64,000 nucleotides of DNA from Steromphala cineraria (taxonomy: Eukaryota > Mollusca > Gastropoda > Trochida > Trochidae). The notes beneath the pieces were generated by a model, which was given only the letters and a program-made list of their open reading frames with translations, ran no database searches and was not told the origin of the DNA. The stretch covers positions 73,413,060 to 73,477,059 of the forward strand of contig OU744721.1 in the NCBI GenBank assembly GCA_916613615.1, read 5' to 3'. Positions 34,064 to 47,064 of this stretch are shown here, piece after piece. Numbering within the stretch: the stretch's first letter is position 1; each line of letters starts with the position of its first letter. Position numbers and translations under genes: made by a program.

Positions 34064-37000
34064 CTGTGTCGAGGATCTGTACAGCCTCTTCATACACTGC
34101 AAAACATCGGTCCTCACCTGAAGGCAAATATCAGTCTTAAAGAATTTGCAAGAGAAATATAAACATTACTTCTTTCATCTAGAAAATATGTTATACTGTC
34201 TACTACACCATTAATATTCAATCATTTTCTTTGAAAAAGTTAATTGTCCTATCTTGACAGTCAAAGGGAGACAACTCACCCACAGCCTTGTCCATATAAC
34301 CATGAAGATGTCTCCTGGCAAGGGCGTCCCAGGTAACAGCCTTGTTTGGGTAGAGTTCTTGCAATCTGTGAAGAATTAACAAGAAAACAAATTGTTGTAA
34401 AATATTCTTTAGGAAAATATCCATTTATATGCATTTGAGGTTTATACAATTCATTGATGTTAGACTTAGGAGTTCATATTTATAAATCTAAATATCCAAG
34501 TTCATCAGACACTATTATTATAGGTGTCATAAGGAAGAGTCATTATTCATCATGCAGGTTTATCTATTTTTGTATTTTTGAAGGCATATCTTTAAAAAGG
34601 TTTGTATGAGATGTATGAGCCCAAAATCTAGACAGACAAATCCGGAGTAAGCATTTATATATGACCCTGTTATATTGTCAGGTCAAATGTAAGCCTCTGC
34701 TGAACCGGTATATATAAAGCATCCTTGGGTCATTTTAGCATCTTGAAATAATGACAGACTAAAATTTTGACATTTACTATCATTATAGGGGCAACGGCTT
34801 ACCATACTTGAGATCAAAATTAAAACGCCTGGGATGAACATATTTTTAAGATATCTTTCCCAACCCCTGAACACTCACTCCTTGTACATATCATCCAGCA
34901 GCCTCTGAGTGAAGGGAAACTCCTGACACACTCCGATCATCTCTAGCACCAGCGGGGCATCGTCTACACATGGAACATTGAAGGGTATTATTATAATTTT
35001 TAAATTTTAAGAATAAGGATTGTATCATTAAAATAAACTATATCAGAGTAATAAGTATTTACATTTAGATACAGTGTTAACTTATTAGGTCAAATTTCAG
35101 GGGTTACGAAAAACATGAAATCTGTTACAAACGTTATAAAGGGACTTGAAAAGATTCATTACTTCTCAATTATTTTTTTTATCCAGTTTTTACTTAAGAG
35201 ATGTGACTGTAGTACTAAGTTACATATTTTACTACAAAAGTAAATACTTCTGAATCTTTTAGGAACAATTATTGAATACTCATCTGAGTGTAAAACTAAA
35301 ATTTGTTTCAACAAGGAAGACTTATTAATTTGACAGACTTACCTGGGAATTTCTCCACAGCTTTCTTGTACACTATATTGGCCACTGTTCCAGTCAGTAG
35401 TGCTTCCCCTGCATCGTCTATACACTGTAATAACAAACACACATTTGTCGGATGTAGATTGGGCGTGGGTGGAAAGTTTTGTTAACATCATGTACAACCA
35501 GTCAGTCTTTTGTATTGCAAGCCTTTGACAACTAGCAACCTTGCCCATCAAATCATAAGTTGCTGTAAATGTCCTTTTCCATTGTTTCTTAATGTCATTA
35601 CAAAGTTAAGAAGTCTGTTCTTTTTCGCAATTTAGTCCTAACAATCTCATCCATTTGGATTTTGGACATTAACTTTCATTTTGAAAAATGATTTATAAAC
35701 AAACATCCATGTTATCAAGTTGATTGGTAAAGTGAGCTCAAACAATCTATAAGTAGGATGAAATGCGAAAGTTTTCTACCAACCTCATCTAACATTTCCC
35801 TCCTCTTCCTCATCTGAAAATATATAAAGTAGATGTCATGCACACAATAAAATAATATCTAATTAGTTTTAACTATGATAAGTTTATTCAGGCATCAAAT
35901 CATTCTAACTTTCAATTAATCAAACTCTCCCCTTACCTTCTCTGCATACAGCAACTCAAGACGGTAGTACTGAAAAACAGAGCAACACAAGACCTATACA
36001 GTATGAATTCTATAAAATTAATTTAATGGAGTTAGTAAAAATTCATTAATGATTACATGGATTTAGTTCAATTCATTTTTGGATTAAGTTCAATTCATTA
36101 CTGATTTCATGGATTTAGTTCAATTCATTACGGATTTCTTGGATTTAGTTCAATTTATTACTGATTTCATGGATTTAGTTCAATTCATTTTATGGATTAA
36201 GTTCAATTTATTACTGATTTCATGGATTTAGTCGAAATCATTTCTGATTTCATTGATGTAGTTCAAGTCATCATTTTGTACTTTCTTCATCATCCAACAT
36301 TTTTTCACTCTAGACATTATTCATTTCCTTCATTTCACCTGATAAAGCTAGGAGAAGCTGGCCCTACCTCAACCCACAGGTGCTTGGATGTCTCATTGAA
36401 GCGGAGAGCCCTCTGTAGAAGACTGCGAGCGTTCTCAGGGTTGATGTTGGATTCAAACTCCCACTTGGCTGCCATGATCCACAAATCTGAAATGATTAAC
36501 AAGAAAACAGATTATTATTTTTCAATTTAGTATCTAAAATTTAGGTTGTACCTACTAGGTAACTTTTCACATGATCAAGGAATCTAAAAAAAACATCTTT
36601 TAGTTGTATGTCTGCCACTTAAATAGCCAAATTTATATGTTGTGCAAGCTGAATTTGAGGTTGTTATCATATTACACAGTTCAATAAATAACTGTACAAT
36701 TAAACTTAAACATAGTCCATGAACTATATTTTTAAACACTTTACCTAATATACATTTCTTGATCTTGCAGTATCAGTAGAGCAAGATTTGACGAAAAAGG
36801 ACCTAGACATAATAAAAGTCTATTTTCTTAAGAAAAAAGTAATTGGGCTGGATTACTAAAACATGGTCTTTGCTATATAAACCTTGATAGAACGTGCTGT
36901 AAACCAAAAGCACATGATGGGGATTTTATGACACTTCACTCACAATAAACAGGAGGATATATGACAATGAGCTGATGTACCTGGTTTCTTGTTGTGGATC

Positions 37001-40000
37001 TGAAGCATCCTCATGAAGAGTCGACTCACATAGGACCTCTCATTCTGGAACACATAGATAGATATCTTAATAGACTCTATGTCAATTAAAAGTTAAGAAC
37101 ACACATACATAATAAGATATTATGACTCAAAACAATGACAATCAGATTCAAAATGTTGTATTACCGGTAACTGATAAAGAGGTAGTGTAATAAACAAATC
37201 TACACAGAGAGAGAGTAGTATGATGAACCTTTTAATTACAAAAGTATCAGATATCAAGCTAATAGAATTATTGTAATGCAAAGTTGAACATGTAACTGTA
37301 ACACTTGACAACTTTAAAGTATAAAGCACATTTAAGTTTCTAAGATTCTAACGTTGAGAGCAGCAAATGACTTCTTACCCTGTTCTTGCAGAACTCAATG
37401 TGAGACAGCCATAACTTGACATCATCCTGAAAACATGAATTTAAACATTTTAAAACAATTTCCAATAAACATCACTTTCTGTAAATATTTAATTTTTCAT
37501 TATCTTTTGGCACCCTTTATATGTAAATAATGGCTATGTGAAACAACTAAACTTATCGTTGGTCATTTATAGTTTTATGAAAAAGAATTAACACTACCTG
37601 ATAAATCACAACAAGAGATACGGAAAGGCAAGTGCCACATGCCATTCTGCACATTGGGTGAAAAAATTCCCATTCAAATTTTGAAATTTTCTCTTGATAA
37701 AATGGAAGTGGTCCTTTTTAAAATTCATAAAGAAACAGAAAATGGTCCATTGTTATAGATGTATTTACTTATCCCTGGACAACTACCGGAAAGGCTTTTC
37801 AGAACAAAAACTGGTACTAAACCAATTTTTTAGGCTTCAAGTGAGATACACATAAAAGATAAATGAAAAGCTTCTTATAAGATGTCTTAGATAATGTACA
37901 ATACATACCTGGAAGCGTAGACAAACCAACTGTTGGAAGGAAAAGAGAAAAGAAATAAGCAAAGTAATTTTAGTATATCTACAACACACACTCATTCACA
38001 AAAAGATCTTTTGTAAACTTTCACAGGTGTTTTATGTAATGTTGAAGATCACTTGTTTTTAAGAAAATGGGGATAATAACAAGATATTTACCAACATTCA
38101 CTATACAATGCCCAACCAAATGGTCAGAAATCAAATACCAGTTCATTAGCATCCTTCAGTGAAAATATATTCCAAATCTTTTTACAATTTAAAGATTTAG
38201 AAGTTATAAGCAGACGTTACTAGCAAAAACCATATTAGCGTATGGAAAAAAGTGTTTCAGCCAATCAGATTGCTAGTTTTTGAGAACACCAAACCGCTTG
38301 GTGCGACTTAAATCATAACCTATGTGATATGAATGTTTAACTTGAAAAACATATTCAAAGAAAGCCCATCAAAGAAGACTAATCTATAATTGATTTTAAT
38401 ATATGCAATGTAGCTAGTGTTATGAGGGGACTTTTTAATGTAAACTGATGGACATCTAAATCGATAACATAGCATCAATGTCTGAAAGATGGCATATGAT
38501 ATCCATCCATATTTTCACCAAGTTTATATCGACAAAAGAAACAAGATGTGTTTGTGAAACACGAATGCCCCCGGATGCATATGTCAAGTATCAAAGACCT
38601 AGCTCTGACCAATCAAAAGTTATGACCAAGGTTAAAGTTTTTGTGGACAAACGGACAGACGGACGGACGGACAGGTGAAAAACAATATACCCCCGGAATC
38701 TCCAATTCGGGGGCATAAAAATAGTTTGTCACAGCACCATTTCTTTTAACGAGGGTAATGGTACAACTAAGAATGTGTGGATTCTATAAGATTTGTCAAC
38801 TAGTAACAATGAAACACTCAAATTGGAATAGAGGGTATGTTATGTTTGAGAAGACTAGCCTCTTTTTTGGAGACAATTTTTTAATCAATTGAAAGTCTAA
38901 TATCAATAACTTACCCTAAAGAGTTTGTGTATCCTCTGTATAATAGAAACATCAATCTCCAACCTTTTGTATGTGCAACCCATACTCTGCAACAGAATAA
39001 AGAAGAACATGTTATTATGGATATGCAGCAAAATAGTTTAATAAAATTCAAATTTCAGCTTAAATTATTTTTAATGAATCATCAACAGCACGTGAACTTT
39101 GAATTTAACATCAGGTGCACAGGCAATTAACTATTATCTAACATAGAATTTATTAACATATCTTCCAATGTCTAGTAAAATAAAACCCAGTTTAAATGAT
39201 TATATTTAATTAATGCTTGATTTAATCTTAGATGTTACAAATGACTACCTTTAACGACTATTTTAATTGCATTAACTAACTGATGAACTAAACATACCTC
39301 TCGCCTCTTCTCCACAAGCTTAAGAACATTAACTTCATACTGAAACATGAAAAATTTACAACAATAATGTTGACCATTCAATTATTTTGTATTTAACCAT
39401 TTTATTTGTTGGTCAGCTTAGGAGGTCAAAGTAGCACATTCTAAGCAAAAGGGGCTCCTTGCAATAATGGTATCTATTTCTCAAAATTGTAAGGGACACC
39501 TAGCTAACAAGGTGGGCAAATTCCCCTGAAAGAACAACACTGATATATACACGTATTTCATTAGTTAGTATATATAAATATATCGATTTTACAATTTTCA
39601 ATTCACCTTTGAAGCAAACAAAAAGGAATGTAACACTTTTGCAGGAAAAATACAGTTATGAATTCATACCTGTATATATTGCAGAAAATCCTCTCGAATC
39701 TTTGTCCGTCTTCGAAGCTTGTACTCAAATGACTGCCGTTTCTTCAAAATTTGCCTTTTGAAAATTGAATTGGTATAAAGTAATTCTTATAATTTCTGGA
39801 GCATAATTAATTAACAACTGGTCTGGTCAACTTTCATTTTCAATCACAATTAAGATTAAATTTAATATTGGCAAATAATGTTTAAGTTAAATAAAACTTT
39901 GACACCGGAACATGTGGTTTGAAAAATCCACACAAAAATTTACTACAACACATTTACTCACAAGAAATAATAAAGTTTGTTTTGGAATTTGTAATTATAA

Positions 40001-40328
40001 TCATCCAAACAATTATTTAAAAAAACAAAACTGTTTATTCAACTTACAATTCATTAGATATATGACAGTTATAAGGGTTACGTACAGGAATTTATTTGAA
40101 ATTTTCACTTATTGTACTATTGTTTGTGTTCAGATAAGACTCAACTTGCAGCATGTATGAGCCCTTTCATTGACACCGGTCTGATTCTGAGACCTAATGC
40201 TAATCAAGTAAGATTTTAAAAGCCATGACATTTTACCTAGTTTCTGCTTTTTCAAACAATTTTAATCTTCTCATTTGCTCCAACTCTGGAAGCATCTCTT
40301 CGATGCTTTGTTGGACAAACTCGGCCAT
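34064..40328 (-). CDS. UTP6: UTP6, U3 snoRNA-associated protein 6 homologue (exons 1-14; C-terminal half not found)
   Basis: Coding exons on the minus strand: 40237-40328, 39670-39754, 39298-39339, 38915-38986, 37909-37929, 37379-37426, 36981-37044, 36368-36486, 35937-35969, 35784-35813, 35343-35424, 34879-34963, 34280-34365, 34064-34117. All have AG/GT borders and phases agree throughout, giving 304 residues plus one base. The start MAEFVQQSIEEMLPELEQM, the segment DLWIMAAKWEFE and EDRCFAVYEEAV match the UTP6 family, whose HAT helical repeats serve in the U3-containing small-subunit processome (18S rRNA maturation, nucleolus). Metazoan UTP6 is about 600 residues, so roughly half is missing. 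No further exon is seen down to position 1. Confidence 0.85.
38548..38721. mobile_element. Core-repeat element, family E, minimal ~174 bp copy in a UTP6 intron
   Basis: The 5' palindrome GTGTTT-gtg-AAACAC (38548-38562) is followed by GAATGCCCCCG. A short (GGAC)n microsatellite lies at about 38651-38672. The 3' hairpin is CCCCCGGAAT...ATTCGGGGG (38690-38713), then CATAAAAAT. The outer ATGCCCCCG and CGGGGGCAT are subterminal inverted repeats. No core array is present, so this shows the minimal form of the design. Confidence 0.65.
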
Positions 40329-40740
40329 TTTTAGATCTTGCTATAAAAGATAACACTATTGAAACGAATGACAGTGCTGAGCAAAAAGATGTAAATAAAC
40401 AACCACGTGTGGAGAACCGGAAGTTGATAAAATCCGGAACGTTTCACAGAAACAAGGAGTGTAAAAGTAACGGACACATATTCGATGGAATGTTTTTCAT
40501 TACTAAAATGTTTCATGCATTTAAAGAAAAACTTAAAGCAAAAGATGTTGTGACAATTTTATTGAATTATTGCAGAGACCAACAAATGTTTACAATATTC
40601 GTATCTTTAGGCCATTGCTAAATCTGTTTACGTTATTAATCGACTTTTGTTTTTGAATAACCTTACATGTGGAAGTACCCGGTTAAAATGCGGAAGTGAT
40701 TTTGTTAACAACAAGCGGTTATTTTGAATGTGATTTAATG
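40329..40740. promoter_or_regulatory. Head-to-head (bidirectional) promoter region
   Basis: The initiation codons of UTP6 (minus, 40328) and the RING/TRAF-zinc-finger gene (plus, 40741) are 412 bp apart, so both promoters and 5' UTRs must lie here unless 5' UTR introns exist. No TATA box in a convincing position was seen. The ORFs in this interval (40331-40516 and 40409-40621) have no recognisable features. Confidence 0.6.
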
Positions 40741-43700
40741 ATGCCAAAACGAAAGAATAAAGAAAACAACCAACTCGAGCTTGTTGATGAAAGGTAGTAG
40801 AAACAAACAGCGTTGTCTCAATGCAAATATGTTTAACAAGCTAAATAAACTCTGAAGAGTCAGTCTTGGTTGTGAGCTTATGAAATTTTATGACAATGTC
40901 TTTTCAATAATCATGGGATCATTGGCAAGATTTATATTTGGCTTTTATTCTAAAATCTGTGAGACAAAATTAATATTCTAGATCCTTTTTTTTTCAATTC
41001 TTGTATTGTTGCTACAAATAAGGGTTTATTCATAGATTTTGCTCATATAAATAATTAAATATTAAATATTCTGTCAGTCATATTACTATTATTTCTTTGT
41101 TAAATAGACAGTTTTTCATTCACAATAAATAACAAAGATTGGGTTGTATGTATCATATGTTGCTTCAGTTGATATCTGATAAATGTTGATAACTAAGATT
41201 TGCAAGTGATGTTTCCTTCCAATTGTTTTAATATTTGTTTGCTTTCAGCTATAGTCATTGTAGGCAATTTCAATAAATGTTCACACTGCTAAGCACTGCT
41301 ATATTCCCAAACAATTTTAAACAACCCTCTCACTTACCTACCCCATGCACTAGCGTAACACTTAATTAACACTGTCACTGTTTCAGTCCCAGATATTTCC
41401 TGAACCCAGAGTCAGTGAGTCAACACCTGTATTGTTCCATCTGCCAGGAGGTGTTCTCCAACCCACAGAGAGGACCGTGTGGCCACAGCTTCTGTAAGAA
41501 GGTAACCTGTCGGTAGTTTTCTGTCTTAAAGATTGATTGAATCACATTTCTCAAAAAGACTAAATTAAGAAGCTTGAAAAAGAAAAAGGATCCTTTCTCT
41601 GGGTTAATTTTAACGGAAGTCTAAAATACCGGGTATGTATGGAAATTGTGGAAGATTTTGTCTCATATACCAAGAGATTAAAGATTGAGTCTGGATTTAT
41701 GTCATTTAAAGCTTGAGTAAGTCATGAAGCTTGAACACAATATAAGTTCAAATATAAGTCTAAAGATATAATATTGTTTCTTTCTAAGAAAATCAGAATA
41801 GGATTGTTTTATTATCTATATGAAGATAAGAAAAAGAATACTTTAAAAAATTGTAAAAAAGGATTTATACCATAGTCACATTTGTGAATGAGGAAATAGA
41901 AAATCCAGTAGTTTGCTTGCATCATTATACATTGTATAATGAAACTATTTATTATGAAACTGAAACTATTATTTGTTATTTGATGAACAGTGCATCCTAC
42001 CATGGCTGAAACACAGTAGAACATGTCCAGAAGATAGGTGAGATTTGTTTCCTATTTGTCCTCATTAGAATTGGATTAGTCACAACTTCCAAAGGAAGAT
42101 AACAAAGTTGTATGTTTGTATTTGTTTCATGTCAAACTTCAACGCTTAATTTTTGTTGCAACTATCAACATTGTCTGTAGACATGTTTGAGGAAATTGAA
42201 ATCCATTAGTTGAAATTAAAAAAATAGAGCCATGGGCTCTGTAGCTCATCAGGCTTTACATTTGATTTCACTATAGGGTGTGGTCAATGTGGTGCCCCTT
42301 AGTAGGGGCCATGGGGCAACCAAAGCTACAATTTATAATCCTCACTAGATAAGGAGTTTGTACACAAAGTTTCAGCTTTCTAGGCCTTCTGCTTCTGGAG
42401 AAGAAGATGAAAATAGGTTTTTAGGGCATGGTCCCTTAGGCCCTTATTAGGGGCCACAGGGCCACCAAAGTTACAAATCAGAATCTCCACATGCCAAGGT
42501 ACCTGTACACACAATTTCAGCTCTCTAGTCTAGAGTCATTGGTTCTGGAGAAGAAGACGAACATAAGTTTTAAGGGTGTGGCCCCTGTGGCCCTTAATTG
42601 GGGTCACAGGGTCACAAAAGTTACAAATTAGAATCCCCACATGCCAAGGCACCTGCACACAAAATATCAGCTCTCTAGAGTCATTGGTTCTGGAGAAGAG
42701 GACGAACATAGGTTTTAAGGGTGTGGCCCATGTGGCCCTTAATTGGGGTCACAGGGTCACAAAAGTTACAAATTAGAATCCCCATATGCCAAGGTGCCTG
42801 TACATAAAATTTCAGCTCTCTGGGGCTTCTGCTTCTGGAGAAGAAGATGAAAATAAGTTTTAAGGGCGTGTCCCCTGTGGCCCTTAATTGGGGTCACAGG
42901 GTCACCAAAGTTACAAATCAGAATCCCAACATGCCAAGGTACCTGTACACACAATTTCAGCTCTCTAGTGTATATGGTTTATGAGAAGACGTCGAAAGTG
43001 TCAAAAGTTTACGGACGATGGGCCATGCCATAAGCCCAGCTGGCCTTTCAGGCCTGATCAGCTAAAAATACCATAAACTGGGACAGCAATTTCAGCTGTT
43101 TATACTTGGACCAGTTGGTAGTTTTATTCATGCTCCGAAAATCTCATTTCTTGCATTTAAACTGTTTTTCTAAAACCCAATGCCATTCCTGATCAAAATA
43201 TCCTAGTTTTACTTTGGTCAAGAGCAAATGTCATAACATTGTTTATATTTTTGTTTGAAATAGCTAGAATAGTTTATGACAAAACTGCTTGTCATTGCAA
43301 AACACCAATTGATCTCTTTAGCCTCCACTACTTCTAAAGCCTGCTGTCAGTGCTGTGTTTGTTATATATCTCTCATCATCCTTTTGAAGGATGGCTCATT
43401 GTGTATATTTCTTCTTAATTGCCTGTATATGACATTTGATAAACAATCTGTCTGTTATTTCAGGATGAGTCTACAGATAAGTCAGCTTCATCACGACTTC
43501 ATCCTAGAGAACATCATCGGAGATCAGATGGTCAGCAACGGGTCACTTCATACTTTTAGTTGACCTCTTGTAAATTTCATCAATGCATTTTTGAATCAAA
43601 TTTGAATCAATGCAAATTTTGTGTAAAACTTAAAAAATTTAGTTATCTCCAACATAGAATTTCTCATTATTTGGCATTTAAACTGAAATTTCATTGATTT

Positions 43701-44172
43701 CTAAAAGTAGGATTCATCATAACAGCAAATTGTCTTCATACTGTGTTAACAAATTGTAAATTTAACTTCTTTTGTAATTCAACATGATGTTGCATTATTT
43801 CATCAAGTGATTGTGTTGGTTCCTATACTTAATTCTGGTTTCTGTCTGATGTGAGTGATGTATTAATTGTCTCCTCTCCTACCCTGACAGGTTGCCTGTC
43901 CCTACAGAGGTAGCGGTTGTGAGTTCATTGGACAACTACAGCAGCTCGCCTCCCACAAGAAGTCATGTGACTTTGACCCTAAGAATCTACCTGACTTTGT
44001 GCTCAAGAGCTCCCCGCAGTGTTCATCAGAGACACCACCCTGTGTAGAGTTTGATGAGGTAGTTCCGTCACCTGGGAAACCATCCTTGATGATGAGACTA
44101 TTCAGGTCCGGAGATTCACAAAAACAGATGTTGAAGTCCATGTTTGATGGCAAAGAAAATAAGCCGTCATGA
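40741..44172 (+). CDS. RING finger plus TRAF-type zinc finger protein, probable E3 ubiquitin ligase
   Basis: Exons: 40741-40793, 41387-41501, 41991-42037, 43464-43530, 43891-44172; 564 nt, 187 residues, phases consistent. A basic N-terminus (MPKRKNKENN) precedes a RING at residues 34-72: C34, C37, C49, H51, C54, C57, C68 and D71, i.e. CSIC...CGHSFCKKC...CPEDR with Asp as last ligand, as in RNF41-type RINGs. A TRAF-type finger follows at 97-120 (CX6CX11HX3C). The Ser/Pro-rich tail ends without a known domain. Zinc coordination and E2 binding are family knowledge; the substrate is unknown. The exon 4 donor (ATG/GTCAGC) is weak, and reading through it would stop after 11 codons. AATAAA lies at 44408. 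It is closest in plan to RNF41/RNF151-like proteins, but I cannot name the orthologue. Confidence 0.8.
42226..43068. mobile_element. Core-repeat element, family C, in intron 3 of the RING gene
   Basis: The 5' palindrome AGAGCC-atg-GGCTCT (42226-42240) is followed by AGCTCATCAGGC (42243-42254), whose inverse GCCTGATCAGCT (43052-43063) ends the element within a terminal fold, then AAAAA. Five tandem cores are marked by CCCTTA at 42296, 42441, 42591, 42736 and 42881 (periods 145, 150, 145 and 145 bp). The first two cores are the most diverged. The termini read CCATAAGCCCAGC...GATCAGCTAAAAA, parallel to copy A (ACATAAGCTCAC...GTGAGCTAAAAA), although the cores are unrelated. No microsatellite is seen. 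Confidence 0.75.
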
Positions 44173-47064
44173 CAGATAACTTTTCATCTAACATTTCATA
44201 TTTAATTTGATCATTCATTGTGTAATTACTATATGTATGTAGAATAATATATATACATATATTGTTCATTTTTCTTTTAAAAAAATCAAAAACATGTCTT
44301 TTATATGAAATTTTATTTCACTCGGCAAATACAACTCACATTTATCACATAATGTTTTGAAAGACCTTGTTTAAGCACACATAAGGCAAGATTGATTATG
44401 AAAATATAATAAACCTTGATTCATGCAATAATTGTGTTGTACATTTTCAACCTTTGTGATTCATACACATGCTTAACCATTTATACATATAACTCTTTTA
44501 CATACATATTCAAAGATTGTGCTGTTTCATATATATGCATTAATCACATTTTCTCCCCACGCTGCTAATGCCTGAAATATTGCCAAAGCGGCGTAAAACA
44601 ATAACTCACTCATATTTTCTCCCCACTGGAATTACTCATGTAGCGCTTGAATTGTTCCTGATTAGTTTCGATCAAGAGTTACTTTTCAATCATTGACAGT
44701 TTCAAACTGAGAATTTTAACGTTCATATAACTGTTCAGAAGACTTCAGTTCCTGCACCCGCAATGAGCACTTCTTTCTACAGAAGTCGTTCAAGGATGAA
44801 ATACAATATTTGATTGGATAATAAACGATGATGATTAAAATTAGCTTGAAACCTTACTATGGCTAGACTGTCATAGGGCTGACATGGGAAGGAATGGCTT
44901 GACCAGCTTCTAAAATGATACCTTAAGTTTTTTAATCTGTATTTTTTCAAGTGAAAAGGGTATGAGACTGATAACATTGTAAACACAATATGATACAAAT
45001 AGATTAACATGTTACGTATTATATTCATTTCTACTAATCTTACAATAGGATGTGATTATTATTAAGTGTACATATTATGCTACTGTATTTCCGAATCACT
45101 AGACAATCAGCCAATGGTACACATATTATATTGTTGGTCCAGAGAATTATATCCCTCACATGTAGCAAAACATTGCAACACATACATATTTCAACAATTA
45201 TATATATAATATAGCACAATGACAGTTTGAATAAAATCTACAATGTTTCGAAGAAAAAAGTCTCAAAATGATGCACCCTACAGGACACAAACTTTCACCA
45301 TATGGTCTAACAACAGCCTGTTTAAGCACATGTTCAGTTATCACTTGGAGTAGACAAAAACATCATTAGTGGCCTAATCACTTCATCACCAACTATAACC
45401 AGGATGGTTGCGATCATAAAACAAAAATAGTTCACAAGAGTTACTGGAGCTTTTGCTGGAGGACTTGTGATTCACAAACATAACATACATGAAGTTTCAT
45501 CAGAACAGGGGAAACTAGCTGATGGATCAAGTTAGTGTCATGGCAGGGGCTTTATATTGAATTTGTTATTCCTTGGAACATGGTTTATGTTTAATCAGAC
45601 TGGAAAACATGTGAAATGATCTGAGGTGTGGACAGAATTCATAACAAAATCACCAGTTAATAAACCAACAGTACTAATGATGCACAAACTGTTTCCAAAA
45701 TATAGAGATGACAAGATATGAGAAATAATACATGAAAAAACAACAATAGGATTATGACATTCAAATGAAATATGCAAATTAAGTTTCTTAAAATAAATAA
45801 CAATGCAATTTTCATCAACAAACAATATTGATAGTAGGTTTTTTAAAATAGCAATTCTCTATTCATCAACAAACATAAAATGGGCAATAAATGCATATTA
45901 TACTGTAAATAAAAAATTTTACAACAAAGTTTACATATGGCTTGTAGATTGTTCCTCATTTTTGTATTGCAATATATTATGATACAGAAATGCAATGTAT
46001 CGGTAATTTTCAAATCTAAGCATGGTCTCTTGACAAAGAAGAAAACAGCAATAATTGTAAGCCATCTGCTGTTTTTGAAAAAAATTTTAATGAATGGTTT
46101 TAAGTTAATAGTTTTTGCGTTATTTATACAACTCAAGTTTACATTTAAAATATAAATTTTCAAAGTGCATACCAATATGTATCGTGTTTCTATATTGCAA
46201 TATACCAATAATATTTTTCCTTCTTAACTTGTAACACAGGGTATACCTTAGTCTTTCAAGCACGTTTTTGAAATGAAAAAGTGACATGTTTAAGATACGT
46301 ACCACTGACAAGTGACAAACATAGTTAAAAAAATTTCTGTAAAATTAAATATGAATGAATATACAGATAACCAAAAGAATTATGCATTATTAATATTACA
46401 AGCAATGATCACTTACAAGAAAGATTATGTTACAGGATATTTTGTTACATATTGTGGAGTATACACATTAAACAAATCCAACATCACAAAAAGAATGTGT
46501 AATGGAAAGAAATTAGCAATGGTTTAACAAAAACAATAAACAAGTGGACAACAAATTTCAGTGACAGTTTAACTGTGAATGATTGCAGACTAGAATTGTC
46601 AACTGAGTATTGTGAGGAATGTAATGGGGATCACTTAACATATAAGTAGTAAGCATAGAATGAAATATTGACAATGTAAAGAGATCATGAGAAGCTAATG
46701 ATACCAATATGCACCACATATATGCACAACATCACACAACGTTAAGTACCCCCTTTTAGTACATTTAAAGTTGATAATGTCATAAAAATAAAAACAAATG
46801 GAATTGAAAACATTTCCTTTCTTTTAAAAGATAAAAGTGCATACATATCAAACAGAGGAAGACAATGATGCATGAAATGGCAACATAAAACCCAGTCACT
46901 TCTCTCTCAATATATATATATCACTGGTAAGAAATTCAAAAGCAACAAATCAGCTTTTATAAATGGTTAAAATAAATATTTGCATCAAACAATATTGACC
47001 AAGCAAAGTCATTAAAATATCACAGAATATGATGTGTACCTAGTATTGCAAAGCAACTAGTACT
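44173..47064. other. Convergent intergenic region between the RING gene and ADPRM
   Basis: It includes the RING gene 3' UTR (AATAAA at 44408). A segment at about 44560-44612 (CTGAAATATTGCCAAAGCGG, ending in CTCACTCAT) resembles the tail of a common molluscan SINE, which is recall at low confidence. The rest is AT-rich; ORFs of up to 121 residues at 45.8-46.3 kb are low-complexity, cysteine- and isoleucine-rich by-products of AT-rich DNA. Confidence 0.5.

Noticed and set aside
42576..42954. ORFs in both directions in the RING gene intron
   Set aside because: They follow the 145 bp tandem cores of element C.
45843..46311. 121-residue minus-strand ORF and overlapping ORFs
   Set aside because: Composition is that of AT-rich non-coding DNA; no domain, no splice support.
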